64,000 nucleotides of DNA from Plasmodiophora brassicae (lineage: Eukaryota; Endomyxa: Phytomyxea; Phytomyxea; Plasmodiophorida). A model generated the notes under the pieces. It saw only the letters and a list, made by a program, of their open reading frames with translations. It did not search any database and was not told the origin of the DNA. Position numbers and translations under genes: made by a program. This document shows, in pieces, positions 23,825 through 33,287 of this stretch. Each line of letters starts with the position of its first letter. Positions within the stretch are counted from its first letter, which is position 1. The stretch spans positions 1,116,001 to 1,180,000 of the forward strand of contig CP145416.1 of the NCBI GenBank assembly GCA_036867785.1. The letters are read 5' to 3'.

Positions 23825-24222
23825 TGATACACCAACCAATCAACCGTTGACAAGGGGCTCGTTCGCCGAGAGCACCTGTCAGGCGATTCAACGCAATCGG
23901 CCACGATCATGGCAGGCCTTGGTGCTGCTGTTCGCCGCCTCCAGCTACCTACAAGGCGGCAGCATGACGTCTGCGTCGTCATTCTGTTACTGTTCATTCG
24001 TTGTCCCCAGTGCCGATCAACAACACCATCTGACGCATGTGGCAATCCGATATGATTCGCCTGACGTCCCGCTTCGAACCGGCGCGGCGTGATACGACAG
24101 GAGACGAGGCTGGGTGCGAAGTATTTTTCGTCAACTTTTCCTCCTGTGACGAGCATCGACTCTCGTTGACTTTTCGTCGCCTTTTCGTCTCCTTTGCGCA
24201 GCCTTTTGTGACTGGTTTTCGT
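23825..24222. other. gene-free, AT-richer spacer
   Basis: About 400 bp between the protease stop and a nested hairpin. It includes T-rich repeats of the type TTTTCGTC. No gene is seen; this is the left edge of the accessory patch. Confidence 0.4.
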
Positions 24223-24269
24223 CTCCTTTTTGAAAAAGGAGCTCCTCGAGCTCCTTTTTGAAAAAGGAG
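24223..24269. repeat. nested palindrome (two hairpin units)
   Basis: A 19-bp hairpin unit, CTCCTTTTTGAAAAAGGAG, occurs twice (24223-24241 and 24251-24269) separated by CTCCTCGAG. Each unit is self-complementary except for its central base, and the 12-bp inner arms (AAAAAGGAGCTC / GAGCTCCTTTTT) also pair across the spacer. It could fold as two hairpins or a larger cruciform. It may be a transposon end or a terminator-like structure; the function is not known. Confidence 0.75.
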
Positions 24270-24507
24270 TTGAGAACAGTGGAACGTCACAGAAGAAGGA
24301 GACGAAAAAGTCGACCCAAAATCACTTCGACCAGGCTCTGTGAAGCGCGCGACGAGCCGTAGTAGTACCTGAATCTGCGTTAGCGCAGACCGAGTCGCTC
24401 TAATCTGTGACGTCGGCCAGTTCCGCCTTGTGAATCGCAGCCCGTAGCGTAAGCCTTTAGCGCAAGTCGCTCGACTGGCCGCGCGCCGCACGGGTGCGTG
24501 TAACGGT

Positions 24508-25860
24508 TTGAAGGCGTCGACGTTGTTGAGGATGTGTGGCGCCTCGGCACCAGTGTCAGTTCTGATCACCCAGCGCACAGTGAGCGTGGGAAGCGGTGAA
24601 CGACGCCCGGAGGATTTCAACCGACTGGAGTCGGTCATTTCGGCCCAGGGCGACCAGAAGATCGCGAAGCAGGCTGGAGTTACGATACGGTCCCTAAAGG
24701 AGAAGCGTATCCGGGCTGAGGGCAAGCTTCGCGCCGCAATCGACGAATACAGTGCCGTCTCTGGCATCAACGAGACCGTACGCGACCTGGTCACGAAGCA
24801 ACGCTGGCGCTGGTCCAGAGGTCGTGTACCACGTCTTCAAGCAGACCCAGAACGACATGGTCGCTCGAGCGACGCTTTGCCGACCTCCGTTTTGGTGGCC
24901 GGCACCCACCGCTGCCTCCATTCGACCCGACGTGTCCGGACGATGAACCAATGCGAATGGCGTATGCGTTCGCAGAAGTTGCGAACGCCGGCCACGTCGA
25001 TCCGTCGATGGTGCGCGCTGGATCGGCATCTGTCTTGATGTGGTACTCCTACTGGGAGCAACGACAGGGCAGCGACTGTCTGCGTTGCAGGCAGGTGCTC
25101 GAGACGGCGTCCCTTGTCGGATTCGGTCGCGAAATGGTTATCAACCAGATGCAACAAACCTGGATCGCCTGCCAGGTTTGTCGGATCTGGTTGCCGATCT
25201 CGATAATCCGAATCCGGCAAGGGATGCCGTCTCGAGCACCTGCTTGCAACGCAGACAGTCGCTGCCCTGTCGTTGCTCCCAGTAGGAGTACCACATCAAG
25301 ACAGATGCCGATCCAGCGCACACCATCGACGGATCGACGTGGCCGGCGTTCAAACCATAATTCAACAAACGCTTACGCCATTCGCATTGGTTCATCGTCC
25401 GGACACGTCGGGTCGAATGGAGGCAGCGTTGGGTGTCGGCCACCGAAACGGAGGTCGGCACAGCGTCTAATGGCTCGAGCGACCATGTCGTTCTGGGTCT
25501 GCTTGAAGACGTGGTACACGCCCTCTGACCAGTGCCAGCGTTGCTTCGCGACCAGGTCGCGTACGGTCTCGTTGATGCCAGAGACGGCATTGTATTCGTC
25601 GATTGCGGCGCGAAGCTTGCCCTCAGCCCGGAGACGCTTCTCCTTTAGGGACCGTATCGTAACTCCAGCCTGCTTCGCGAACTTTGCTTCGCGACCAGGT
25701 CGCTTCGGCCCACCCGCCGTGCATGGACACCGCCGATGGCGGCACGTCGGGGTGCTCCAATGCAATACTGAAGGCGCAATTACGAAGGCTGTGGGCGGTT
25801 ATCCCTGGCGTCAGCAGCTTTTGTCGGCCGCTCGATGACGGAACCGCGACGGCACGGGAG
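24508..25860. mobile_element. broken tyrosine-recombinase element (Crypton/DIRS-like), palindromised
   Basis: Fossil mobile element. The right end, read on the minus strand (about 25860-25710), shows the tyrosine-recombinase box TAHSLRNCAFSIALEHPD with a following HGGW. Inner parts of each arm encode a Lys/Arg-rich helical segment (VTIRSLKEKR, then SGINETVRDLV) of the sort preceding such catalytic domains. The two inner arms are inverted copies of each other, so the whole is rearranged and interrupted by multiple breaks. Family assignment between Crypton and DIRS is open because no reverse transcriptase is visible. Arms remain about 95% alike, suggesting a fairly recent event. It abuts a truncated LRR gene. 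Confidence 0.6.
24662..25680. repeat. ~1 kb near-perfect inverted repeat (palindrome)
   Basis: The left arm begins TCGCGAAGCAGGCTGGAGTT at 24662 and its reverse complement ends at 25680. The arms can be followed inward through matching blocks to AAACCTGG (25156-25163) and CCAGGTTT (25172-25179), leaving a spacer of about 8 bp. Differences between arms are scattered single bases and small indels. The repeat lies within the broken tyrosine-recombinase element. It is either a real head-to-head duplication or an assembly fold-back. Confidence 0.85.
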
Positions 25861-25880
25861 GGAAGATTTCGCGAAAGTAA

Positions 25881-26013
25881 GATGTTCGCCCATAATGACG
25901 ATGTCAGGCAGCACCTAACGGCGCCGGCGAGCGTCCACCTGAAGGAGGTCATCATTAGAACGCAAGCCCATCTCGAGGACCTCGTGCAAACGTGCGCAAC
26001 GTTGGAGCCCTAA
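25881..26013 (+). pseudogene. truncated copy of the secreted LRR gene family
   Basis: A 44-codon frame reads AHNDDVRQHLTAP, then VIIRTQAHLEDLV, which aligns with the region after the signal peptide of the two intact paralogues downstream (PDDDIKQYLASP, VLVTAQAQLDDLV; and RGDDVQQYLSAH, VRVRTQSQLDDLI). The signal-peptide part is missing at the boundary with the recombinase element and the LRR part is missing downstream. It is a remnant of a third tandem copy, apparently cut by the element. Confidence 0.65.
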
Positions 26014-26560
26014 CGCGGCCTGGCGACGGCAGGCCATTCTTCGAACGAGCAGCGCGGTGTGTTAACGCGGACGCTGCGGTCGCAGAACGGATGAACGAGC
26101 TGGGCATTTGATTGCGATGGCCTGTCGCGTCCTGACGCGACGCAGATAACGTTCACAAATCCCAATCGATATGTGCACCACTTTAAATTCATGTACTGGG
26201 AATACCATACAACCAGGGATCCACATCGAATCGAGGTCGTCGCGGGGCTCTGCATCTGGCCGACCGCAGCAGTGAGATTGCTGCTCCGGCAAACCTGACG
26301 AGAGCATGAATGTCACTGTTTGGTATGCGCCGAGGGACAACTCGCCGGAGACGGCGCGGATCGATGGTGTGTCCCATTCGAATGCGATCGTCCGGACGCA
26401 GTGTGCGGCGGTTGCAACGCGACTCGCGAGGAAACCCCGTCCCGATCCGGCTATTATTGGAGCTGCAGGGTGCAACCAGACAATCTGGATCGGCGGCCAC
26501 CTCGCGAGTACGTCCCGGACCTGGCGACGACAGATCCGCTGCCAAGATCAACGTAGCGCT
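26014..26560. other. intergenic, nothing recognised
   Basis: About 550 bp upstream of the first intact LRR gene. Open frames exist on both strands but lack domain or family support. It may contain decayed parts of the truncated LRR copy. Confidence 0.4.
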
Positions 26561-27424
26561 ATGCGTCGGATCTCGCAGAGCACACTGGGTCTGCTCTGCG
26601 TCATCGTCGTCGTCGTCGCTCATGCCGCGCACGAGGCGTTCGGCCCAGACGACGACATCAAGCAGTATCTGGCGTCACCGAACGGTGGCAATGTTACGGC
26701 CGTCCTTGTCACGGCGCAGGCCCAACTTGACGACCTGGTCAACTTCCTGTGCACGAGCCGGACGGTCTGCCCGATGCTGAAGGCGATCAAGGCGTCCGGC
26801 CCTCTGATCACTCACCTGTCGTGGCAGGTCGGCAGCCTGACGTTTCTGACGTCTCTCGACATCTCCAACACGGGCGTTAGCCGGCTCCCATGGCAGGTCG
26901 GCAGCATGACGTCGCTGGAGTCACTTGACATTTCCAATACGCCCATCGACACGCTGCCCTGGCAGATCGGGCGCCTGGCATCCCTGATATCGCTCGACAT
27001 TTCCGGCACGCGTATCACCGAGTTGCCGTATCAGATCGGGTTCCTCACTGGTCTGCAATACTTCAATTGCGACCCTGGACTAAAGGGCGTACCGGACGGT
27101 ATCGCTCCGCTACATCATCCAGCGACCGCTGTCGAGCAGGCCCCAGCGCCAGTGCAGAGCACGCCCGATTTCGGTTCCGTCGTCCTTCCAAACAGGTTCG
27201 ACGATGCACCAGTAGGGGTGCTGTGCTCCCAGTACCAGGTGTACGCGGACATGGTCGTGACATTGGAGGCGCTGCTCGCGCGTTGGGTCGACCAACCCGT
27301 TCCGGACAACGTCGTCACCGCGGCGACTTTCGTTCGCGAATGCATCGCTGAGTGCCGCGCCACCCAGGCGCAAATCGAGAACAGGATGAGGGACCTGGGA
27401 TTCGCACCCGCTGACTGCGGGTGA
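26561..27424 (+). CDS. secreted leucine-rich-repeat protein, paralogue 1
   Basis: A single exon encodes 287 residues. A signal peptide is evident (LLCVIVVVVAHAAHEAF). A conserved head (DDDIKQYLASP, QLDDLVNFL, and a Cys pair CTSRTVC) precedes about four LRRs of 23 residues with the plant-type LDISNT core (FLTSLDISNTGVSRLPWQVG, SLISLDISGTRITELPYQIG). The C-terminal 70 residues are helical with Cys residues near VLCSQYQVYADM and FVRECIAEC. There is no transmembrane tail or GPI signal. It is likely secreted or lumenal. A close paralogue follows in the same orientation 343 bp downstream. Confidence 0.85.
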   Translation: MRRISQSTLGLLCVIVVVVAHAAHEAFGPDDDIKQYLASPNGGNVTAVLVTAQAQLDDLVNFLCTSRTVCPMLKAIKASGPLITHLSWQVGSLTFLTSLDISNTGVSRLPWQVGSMTSLESLDISNTPIDTLPWQIGRLASLISLDISGTRITELPYQIGFLTGLQYFNCDPGLKGVPDGIAPLHHPATAVEQAPAPVQSTPDFGSVVLPNRFDDAPVGVLCSQYQVYADMVVTLEALLARWVDQPVPDNVVTAATFVRECIAECRATQAQIENRMRDLGFAPADCG

Positions 27425-27687
27425 CCTGTCATGCATCCTCCCCCGCACGTGGACAGCGATCACAGATGTACACTGGTGTGGCCGAATCACAATACAGGGT
27501 CCCGCGTCACCTAGAGCGCTGCGACGAGTTCCACTAAGCCGTTTGCAATATACACTTCAGGAAAGTAGGCCGATCTAGCCTACCGACGATGGATCTAACG
27601 CGTTTGACCGGCATGCTTTGCTCGTCAGCCCTTCCCTCTGCGCCGCCCCGGATCACCTATGGCGCGATCCAGCGCTGTCCGAACCTT

Positions 27688-27716
27688 CCCGACCCGACCC
27701 GACCCGACCCGACCCG
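27688..27716 (+). repeat. (CCCGA)5 microsatellite
   Basis: Five tandem CCCGA units plus CCCG lie about 50 bp upstream of the second LRR gene's start codon. The position suggests a 5' UTR or core-promoter microsatellite. Confidence 0.9.
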
Positions 27717-27767
27717 TCCCGCAAAATCGCAGCCACGCCTTCGACTGGACGACGCTTCCAGTGAGCC

Positions 27768-28730
27768 ATGCCTGCCAGCAGCTTGGCCGTCCTGCTTGCG
27801 GTCTGCGCCATCGTCAGTGCCCTGGCCGTGCACAAAGCGTTCGATCGGGGCGACGACGTCCAGCAGTACCTGTCGGCACACGGTGGCGCCGTCCGCCTGA
27901 CCAGCGTCCGCGTCAGGACCCAGTCGCAGCTGGACGACCTGATCGGCGTCCTATGCGCCAATCAGTCGTCGTGCCCTGCCCTGACATCGATCGAGGCGTC
28001 CGGCCCGGGCATCACTCGACTGTGCTACACGATCGGGCGTTTGACATTTCTAACGTCGCTGGACCTTTCCAACACGCTTATCACTGAACTGCCCGCCCAG
28101 ATCGGGCACCTCGCCGCTCTGCGACGCCTCGACCTCTCCAACACGCTCATCTGCGACCTGCCGGTTCAGTTCGTGCGCCTCAAAGCGCTGGAATCGCTGG
28201 ACATCTCGGGCACACCCGTTGCCGAGTTCCCGCAGCAGGTCATGCACCTTCCGGCACTGACCTCGCTCGATATTTCCGGCACGCGTATCACCGACTTGCC
28301 GGTCGACGTCGGGCACCTCGTTGTGCGGAACGCGCTGGGCCGTCGTACGCCATCACCCAGGACGGAAGCGTCGCTCCAGGCTGGGACGATGCAGGCGTTG
28401 TCGCCATCAACGAAGGGGATCCATGAGGCCATCGTCACCTGCGATGGGCACAACGCGACCGTTGACGTCGTCGTCATGCGCGCGATGACGTCGATCCTCT
28501 GCATGCAGCACGAGGTCTGCAGGCGCGTGTGCGATCTGTCGCAGACGCTGCTCGCGCTCATGGCCAGTCACCCATCGGGGTTCATACGCGAATCCGTCCG
28601 TTCGATCGAGGAGTGCCTCGCCAGCGCGCGTGCCCAGCTCGAGAAAGTCGAGGTGATGATGGGCGACACGGGCATTACGCCGGCCAGCGTCGGCACCACC
28701 ACCAACGACAACGACACAGGCCGTCCGTGA
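27768..28730 (+). CDS. secreted leucine-rich-repeat protein, paralogue 2
   Basis: A single exon encodes 320 residues. The signal peptide is MPASSLAVLLAVCAIVSALA. The head (RGDDVQQYLSAH, TQSQLDDLIGVL, CANQSSC) matches paralogue 1. Five or so LRRs follow (FLTSLDLSNTLITELPAQIG, ALTSLDISGTRITDLPVDVG). The C-terminal helical domain shares the LCMQHEVCRR and SIEECLASARAQLE spacing with paralogue 1, so both flanks as well as the repeats are homologous. Repeat number differs by about one unit, implying repeat gain or loss after duplication. It is likely secreted; host- or self-recognition is a guess. Confidence 0.85.
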   Translation: MPASSLAVLLAVCAIVSALAVHKAFDRGDDVQQYLSAHGGAVRLTSVRVRTQSQLDDLIGVLCANQSSCPALTSIEASGPGITRLCYTIGRLTFLTSLDLSNTLITELPAQIGHLAALRRLDLSNTLICDLPVQFVRLKALESLDISGTPVAEFPQQVMHLPALTSLDISGTRITDLPVDVGHLVVRNALGRRTPSPRTEASLQAGTMQALSPSTKGIHEAIVTCDGHNATVDVVVMRAMTSILCMQHEVCRRVCDLSQTLLALMASHPSGFIRESVRSIEECLASARAQLEKVEVMMGDTGITPASVGTTTNDNDTGRP

Positions 28731-28757
28731 AGGAGCGACCACAGGGAGGTTGTGTAA

Positions 28758-30442
28758 TCATGAAAAGTCGCGCCCGGGCAGGAGGATCGGGGCGACCAGC
28801 TAGTTGCGCATCGTCAGATACACAGGGACGGCAAGAAGCGGGATCGCCTCGGTGGTGACGTACCGTCCAGATGTACAGGGCGCCGCACGCCCATGATGCG
28901 GCCACGTTGACGTACATGGACGCCGTCGACAGGTTCGCTACTTGCATCTGGTTCGTCGCGATCGTCGACCAGTCCGTCAGCAGCATGCACATGTAACTAT
29001 CGGCGGTCAGCACTGCCATGGCGAGGGGCGGTATGCCAGTACATCGATGCAACGCCCATGATGACGTGGAACCAGAAGTTGGCGTGCGCCACTGACGTTG
29101 GAACGGGGCCGGCGCCTGCGTCAGGGGGATCGTCGTCGTTGCGTGCTCCAGGCGACACGTCCCGCATGGCAATCTCGACAGGCGACTGCCGCTGCAGGTC
29201 GTCGTCGTCAGTGGATCGCACACGAATAGACGATGGTGACGCAACGCGAACCGATTCCTGCAGGAGCTGGTGGTCGTGAGCGGTCCCGACCCTCCACGCC
29301 GACCACGTCAGCGATACGCAGCTGACGATCTAGGTAGGTGCCCCATTGTCAGCGACCTCAGTACGCCAGCGGAAACGGGCGTCGTCGGTGTACAAGGCCC
29401 AGCGACGTCAGCCAGGGGCTGGGGCTGACGTTGTCGGCGCCCCTCATCCCGTTGCAGTCGGACGGGTCGCGTCGGAACCCGACAAACATCAGGTACAGGC
29501 AGTACTCGGTGACGATGGTGGACACCTATGTGCCACACCAGGGGTTGGGTGGGCCTGTCAGCCCAGGACCGACGACGACAACCACGCCCGAACGTGTTCG
29601 TACGAGCAGCGACCCTTGCGTGGATTCCGCCATCGACAGCAGCGACCAGCCGAACGACATGGCAATGAACAGGGTGATGGCGAACTCGTGGAACCCGCCT
29701 GGCGACGGTTGGTTACCAAGCGTGCAACGCGGGCCGGCGACGTACACGAGGACCCAACGTCGAACCACCTGAACAGGAAGACGGTGACGACGATGCATTG
29801 GATGTTGGCCAGGAGGACCACGACGCTGGCCGCCTTCTGCGTGTCGTCGTCGCTGTCCGCTATCCGACTGTTGATCGTGTACTGATCGGGATCTCGTCAG
29901 TACAACGAGGGCCGGGCACAGAGCGAGCGAGTGCGTCGACATACGGCGCCGTCGATGAAGATGGACAGCTGGAAGACGAGGAACAGGACCGACACGTAGC
30001 GCGCCGTCTCGACGTATGCCTCGATGACCCCGTTGGTGACGAGGAACGCGACGATGATCGCCGCTACGACCATGCAGAACTTGACGAGGGCGAACCGATG
30101 GTGGACAGCGGCCAGCCCGGGGACGCGTTGCGACACGGCCATGCAGGCGAAGAAGAGCATCAGGCCGAAGCTGATGCGAAAGACGCCCTGGTTGCCAGCG
30201 CAGTAGTCGGCGGCGTCGCACAGCTTCATGTCCCATACGAAGACGTGCAGCAGGAACGGCCCGCCATGGAACCGCAGGACCAGGGCGACCACCGAACTGA
30301 CGAACAGCAGCAGCAGGTACTGCGAACGCGTCGAGGCCGACGTCGGGCTCGCCGGGCACAGGCAGGATGCCAGCGCCGTGCCCAGCGCCGACCCCGCGCA
30401 GCTGGCGATGGCACCCGACGCCACCGACACGATGATGCCCAT
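28758..30442 (-). CDS. SERINC (serine incorporator/TMS1) family membrane protein
   Basis: Seven exons, complement(28758..28799, 28864..28996, 29043..29329, 29394..29525, 29604..29698, 29746..29881, 29945..30442), encode 440 residues. The start MGIIVSVASGAIASCAG fits the SERINC opening; CPASPTSASTRSQYLLLLF matches the family CP....STR....LLL block. Later signatures are SFGLMLFFACMA, FHVIMGVASIYMCMLLTDW and, in a 42-nt final exon, LVAPILLPGRDFS, the canonical C-terminus. About ten membrane helices are expected. An Asp-rich loop (STDDDDLQ) sits in the cytosolic stretch before the last helices. In other eukaryotes these proteins act as lipid scramblases or influence serine-lipid synthesis. Confidence 0.93.
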
Positions 30443-30563
30443 TGGCCAATGCTGCTGCTGCTGCTGCGAGCGCTCACGACAGACAGTCACAACGCGGCAT
30501 CGAACGAAGCAGGAACAAGTCGCTTTAGTACGCCAACGCAGAGGGGGCGGGAGCCCACCCGTT

Positions 30564-31789
30564 TCAGATGCGAACGTACTCGGCGGGTGCGGCCGACGCC
30601 GCCTGCACCGTATCGATGCTCTTCATCTTGGAGACCCAGTAGGCGGCCACGGCGACCGACGCCAGGACGATGCCGGTGACGCCCAGCGTGATGGCCACCG
30701 ACAAGCGATGGTTGCTGTCGATGTCGGCCAGCATCTCGTCATCCTGCTCCGCAGTGGCCGTCTGCACCGCATCGTCGTCGTCGTCGTCGTCGTCCTGACG
30801 GCAGACGCCCGCGATACGCGCACGGTGCTCCGTTAGGCACGCGGCATCGCCCGTTGGGCACGCCAGGTCGGCGACCCGGCGGACGCATCGCCATTCGTCG
30901 CTGCCCTCGACGACCGCCTTGCACTCGTCGTCCACGTCGTCCAGGTGCGCCATGAAGCACATCGCCAGGTCGGCACGACCGGCCGACTTCGGGCACACCC
31001 TGTCGCGATCGTCCCGACACAGCTTGCCGAACAGCTCGGCGTCGTCGTTGTCGTGGTCGTCGGCGGCGGCGGGTTGCTTCGGCGGGGCGTGCTGGTCGCT
31101 GCCCATGCAGCTGGGCGCGTGCACGTCAATGCAGGCCATGAGCGCGTCGTGCGTGCCGACATCGGGGCAGTGCGTCTGGGCGGCGTCGACGCACGAGAAC
31201 ATGGGGCAGACGGCGACCGCACGCGCACACCTGCCGGACAGGGTGGCCCGGTTCTCCTTCAGGCACGCCATGGCGGCCACGAGCTTGTCGCCGGCGCGGG
31301 CGCAGACGCGCCGCGCGTCACCATAGCACGGGTGCGCGCTCGACAGGACCGTCACGTCGGGCGCCACCTCGTGAGCCGCGTTGGCGTTCTCGCAGGCGTA
31401 CGACAGCTCCTTCCTGTGCTTCCACAGGCAGGCGACCAACCTGGGCACGCGCGTCAGTGATTCGGGTGCGTGGATCCCGACGCCGCCCCCCGCACGTACT
31501 CGTGCCGGTTCGAGGCGTCCGGGCAGAACTTGCTGGCGTCCTCGGCGCATTTGAAGGCGGGGCAGTGCTCGGCGGCCTGCTTGCAGGCGGGCGATAGGTC
31601 GTCGTGGTGCGCCTCCAGGCAGGCCAGGACGGCGACCAGGGAGCGGGCCCGCGGGCAGAACTTGGCGCGGTCGGCGGCGCACACGTGCCCGTCGTTGTGC
31701 AGGTCGACGTCGTCGTCGCGGACAACGGCGATGGCCGCGAACGCGTCGCCCAGCAGGAACAGGACGCAGGCGATCTGGAACGACAGCAT
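30564..31789 (-). CDS. Golgi apparatus protein 1-like Cys-rich type I membrane protein
   Basis: Exons complement(30564..31440, 31500..31789) encode 388 residues. A signal peptide (MLSFQIACVLFLLGDAFA) is followed by about six Cys-rich units of about 55 residues with the GLG1 pattern C..D..+FC....S.V.CL..H...LS.AC, for example CAADRAKFCP, VACLWKHRKELSYACE, CFMAHLDDVDDECKAVV. A single transmembrane helix near the end (VAITLGVTGIVLASVAVAAY) leads to a short tail finishing AEYVRI, where YVRI fits a YXX-phi sorting signal. A (GAC)8 tract encodes an Asp run before the helix. Role: lumenal Golgi protein, by family. An upstream in-frame ATG at 31810 is possible. Confidence 0.82.
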
Positions 31790-31899
31790 CTTTGGCAACC
31801 TATACGCCACTGTGACGGTGGCAGGTCGCGCCGGATCCCGATTGAAACGAAGGGAGGCAGCACGTGAGGTTTAGTAACGACCTGCGAGGCACCTGCTTC

Positions 31900-32838
31900 T
31901 TAGTCGAACAGGTCAAAGTCGCCTTCGTCCTCGCTCTCCTCGGGTTCCTCCTCGGCGGGCGCCGCTTCCTCTTTCTTGGCCTGGGCGGCCGGGGCGGCGA
32001 CCTTGAACGCGTCCGGGTTCGCCAGGTACTCCTTGAACTTCTCCGCCTGCTTGAACGAGTAGTCGGTCTCGACGGCGACGGCCAGCATCGTCTTGAAGGC
32101 GTTCGCCAGCGAGTGCGGCAGCGTGGCCAGCGTCGGGTACCCGATCTGCAGGCCCAGGGAGGCGATGACCGAGACGGCGTTGGAGAACTTGGCGATCAGA
32201 TCGGATTCGCTGAGGTCGAGAACTTCGGACGCGTACGTCGACCCGTTGTCGTAGATTTGCTTGATGACGAGACCGTACGAGAACGGGCGGATGTTCAGCT
32301 TGGAGAGCAGGGCGACTTCCGACGATCCGACCTTCTCGCTCTTCTTGATCAGGTGCACCTCGTTCGTGATTTCGATGCAGCCCTTGACGATCTTGGTCGG
32401 GATGTTCAACGCCTGGAAGAACGACGTCTGACCGGGGTCACAGCCCGTCGGCCCCACCGGGATGTACACGTCGCACGGCGCGACGACGCCGGCGCGAGCA
32501 GCCGCCGGCATCTGGTTGGAGGTCAGCGTGTCGCGAACCTCCTTCAGGTCGCAGTTCGTGAACACCAGGCCGACGTTCGACTGGATGTGGGGCAGCAGGG
32601 CCTCCAGCTTCGGGTTGTCGACCATGCACTCGCGGATAATGCGACGCGTCATGGTGTTCTTGCCCATGAGGATGACGGCCTTGCCGCGAACATCAATACG
32701 GATCTGCTGGAGCTGGTTCGACCCGACATGGTCGGCGTGGACGACCAAGATGGATTTGTAATCCGTGAGGTAGCTCTTCAGGCGCTGGCTGAACTCGATC
32801 TTGCGGTCCGAGAAGACGCGACCCGTTTCGGCGCTCAT
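31900..32838 (-). CDS. RPLP0: 60S acidic ribosomal protein P0 (uL10)
   Basis: One exon encodes 312 residues, full length. The rRNA-binding N-terminal domain is clear (KSYLTDYKSILVVHADHVGS, VILMGKNTMTRRIIRECM), followed by the TSFFQALNIPTKI motif and the stalk helices. The C-terminus EESEDEGDFDLFD is the P-protein tail that recruits the translational GTPases. Like uL3 it lacks introns and shows strong C-ending codon bias. Confidence 0.98.
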   Translation of the reverse strand: MSAETGRVFSDRKIEFSQRLKSYLTDYKSILVVHADHVGSNQLQQIRIDVRGKAVILMGKNTMTRRIIRECMVDNPKLEALLPHIQSNVGLVFTNCDLKEVRDTLTSNQMPAAARAGVVAPCDVYIPVGPTGCDPGQTSFFQALNIPTKIVKGCIEITNEVHLIKKSEKVGSSEVALLSKLNIRPFSYGLVIKQIYDNGSTYASEVLDLSESDLIAKFSNAVSVIASLGLQIGYPTLATLPHSLANAFKTMLAVAVETDYSFKQAEKFKEYLANPDAFKVAAPAAQAKKEEAAPAEEEPEESEDEGDFDLFD

Positions 32839-33287
32839 TGTCCCGACCTGTACCGGCTGTGCGCGAACGACACTTTAAACCACGACGGGTCGCTGGGCAG
32901 TCTCAGGAATTATGAACCGCGCCCGAGGGATGCCGCCACGGACTCCGTGCCGATCGTCGGCACGCCCCGTTCGTTAGGGCGCACTGCCGTACTTACTGCA
33001 GGCGGGCGCCGGGGCGGCCAACCACCTGGTCGAATACCTCAACTGCCCTGGACCCGCAGAGTGCAGACACCTTCGACTGGTCACGCATCCTAGCGCTGTC
33101 GACGTGGCACATTTGATATTTATCCAAGGCGTCGTTGCGGACCAAATCCGCTGCCCGTGTAGGTACACGTGCTTTCGATTTGTAGTCGGGCCAAGCGCCT
33201 CGGACTGTTTGTCGGATGATGATGTATATTCTGTAAATACGCGCGATTCACTCGCATAGTATTGTCCTCGTTGGAGTCCCCGTGGGA
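32839..33287. other. intergenic, nothing recognised
   Basis: About 450 bp between the P0 start and the end of the TOG gene; it must contain the P0 promoter. No additional gene is visible. Confidence 0.5.

Noticed and set aside
23994-24794. 266-codon frame on the minus strand across the hairpins
   Set aside because: It crosses repeats and flanks without similarity to the element's recombinase or any family; chance open frame.
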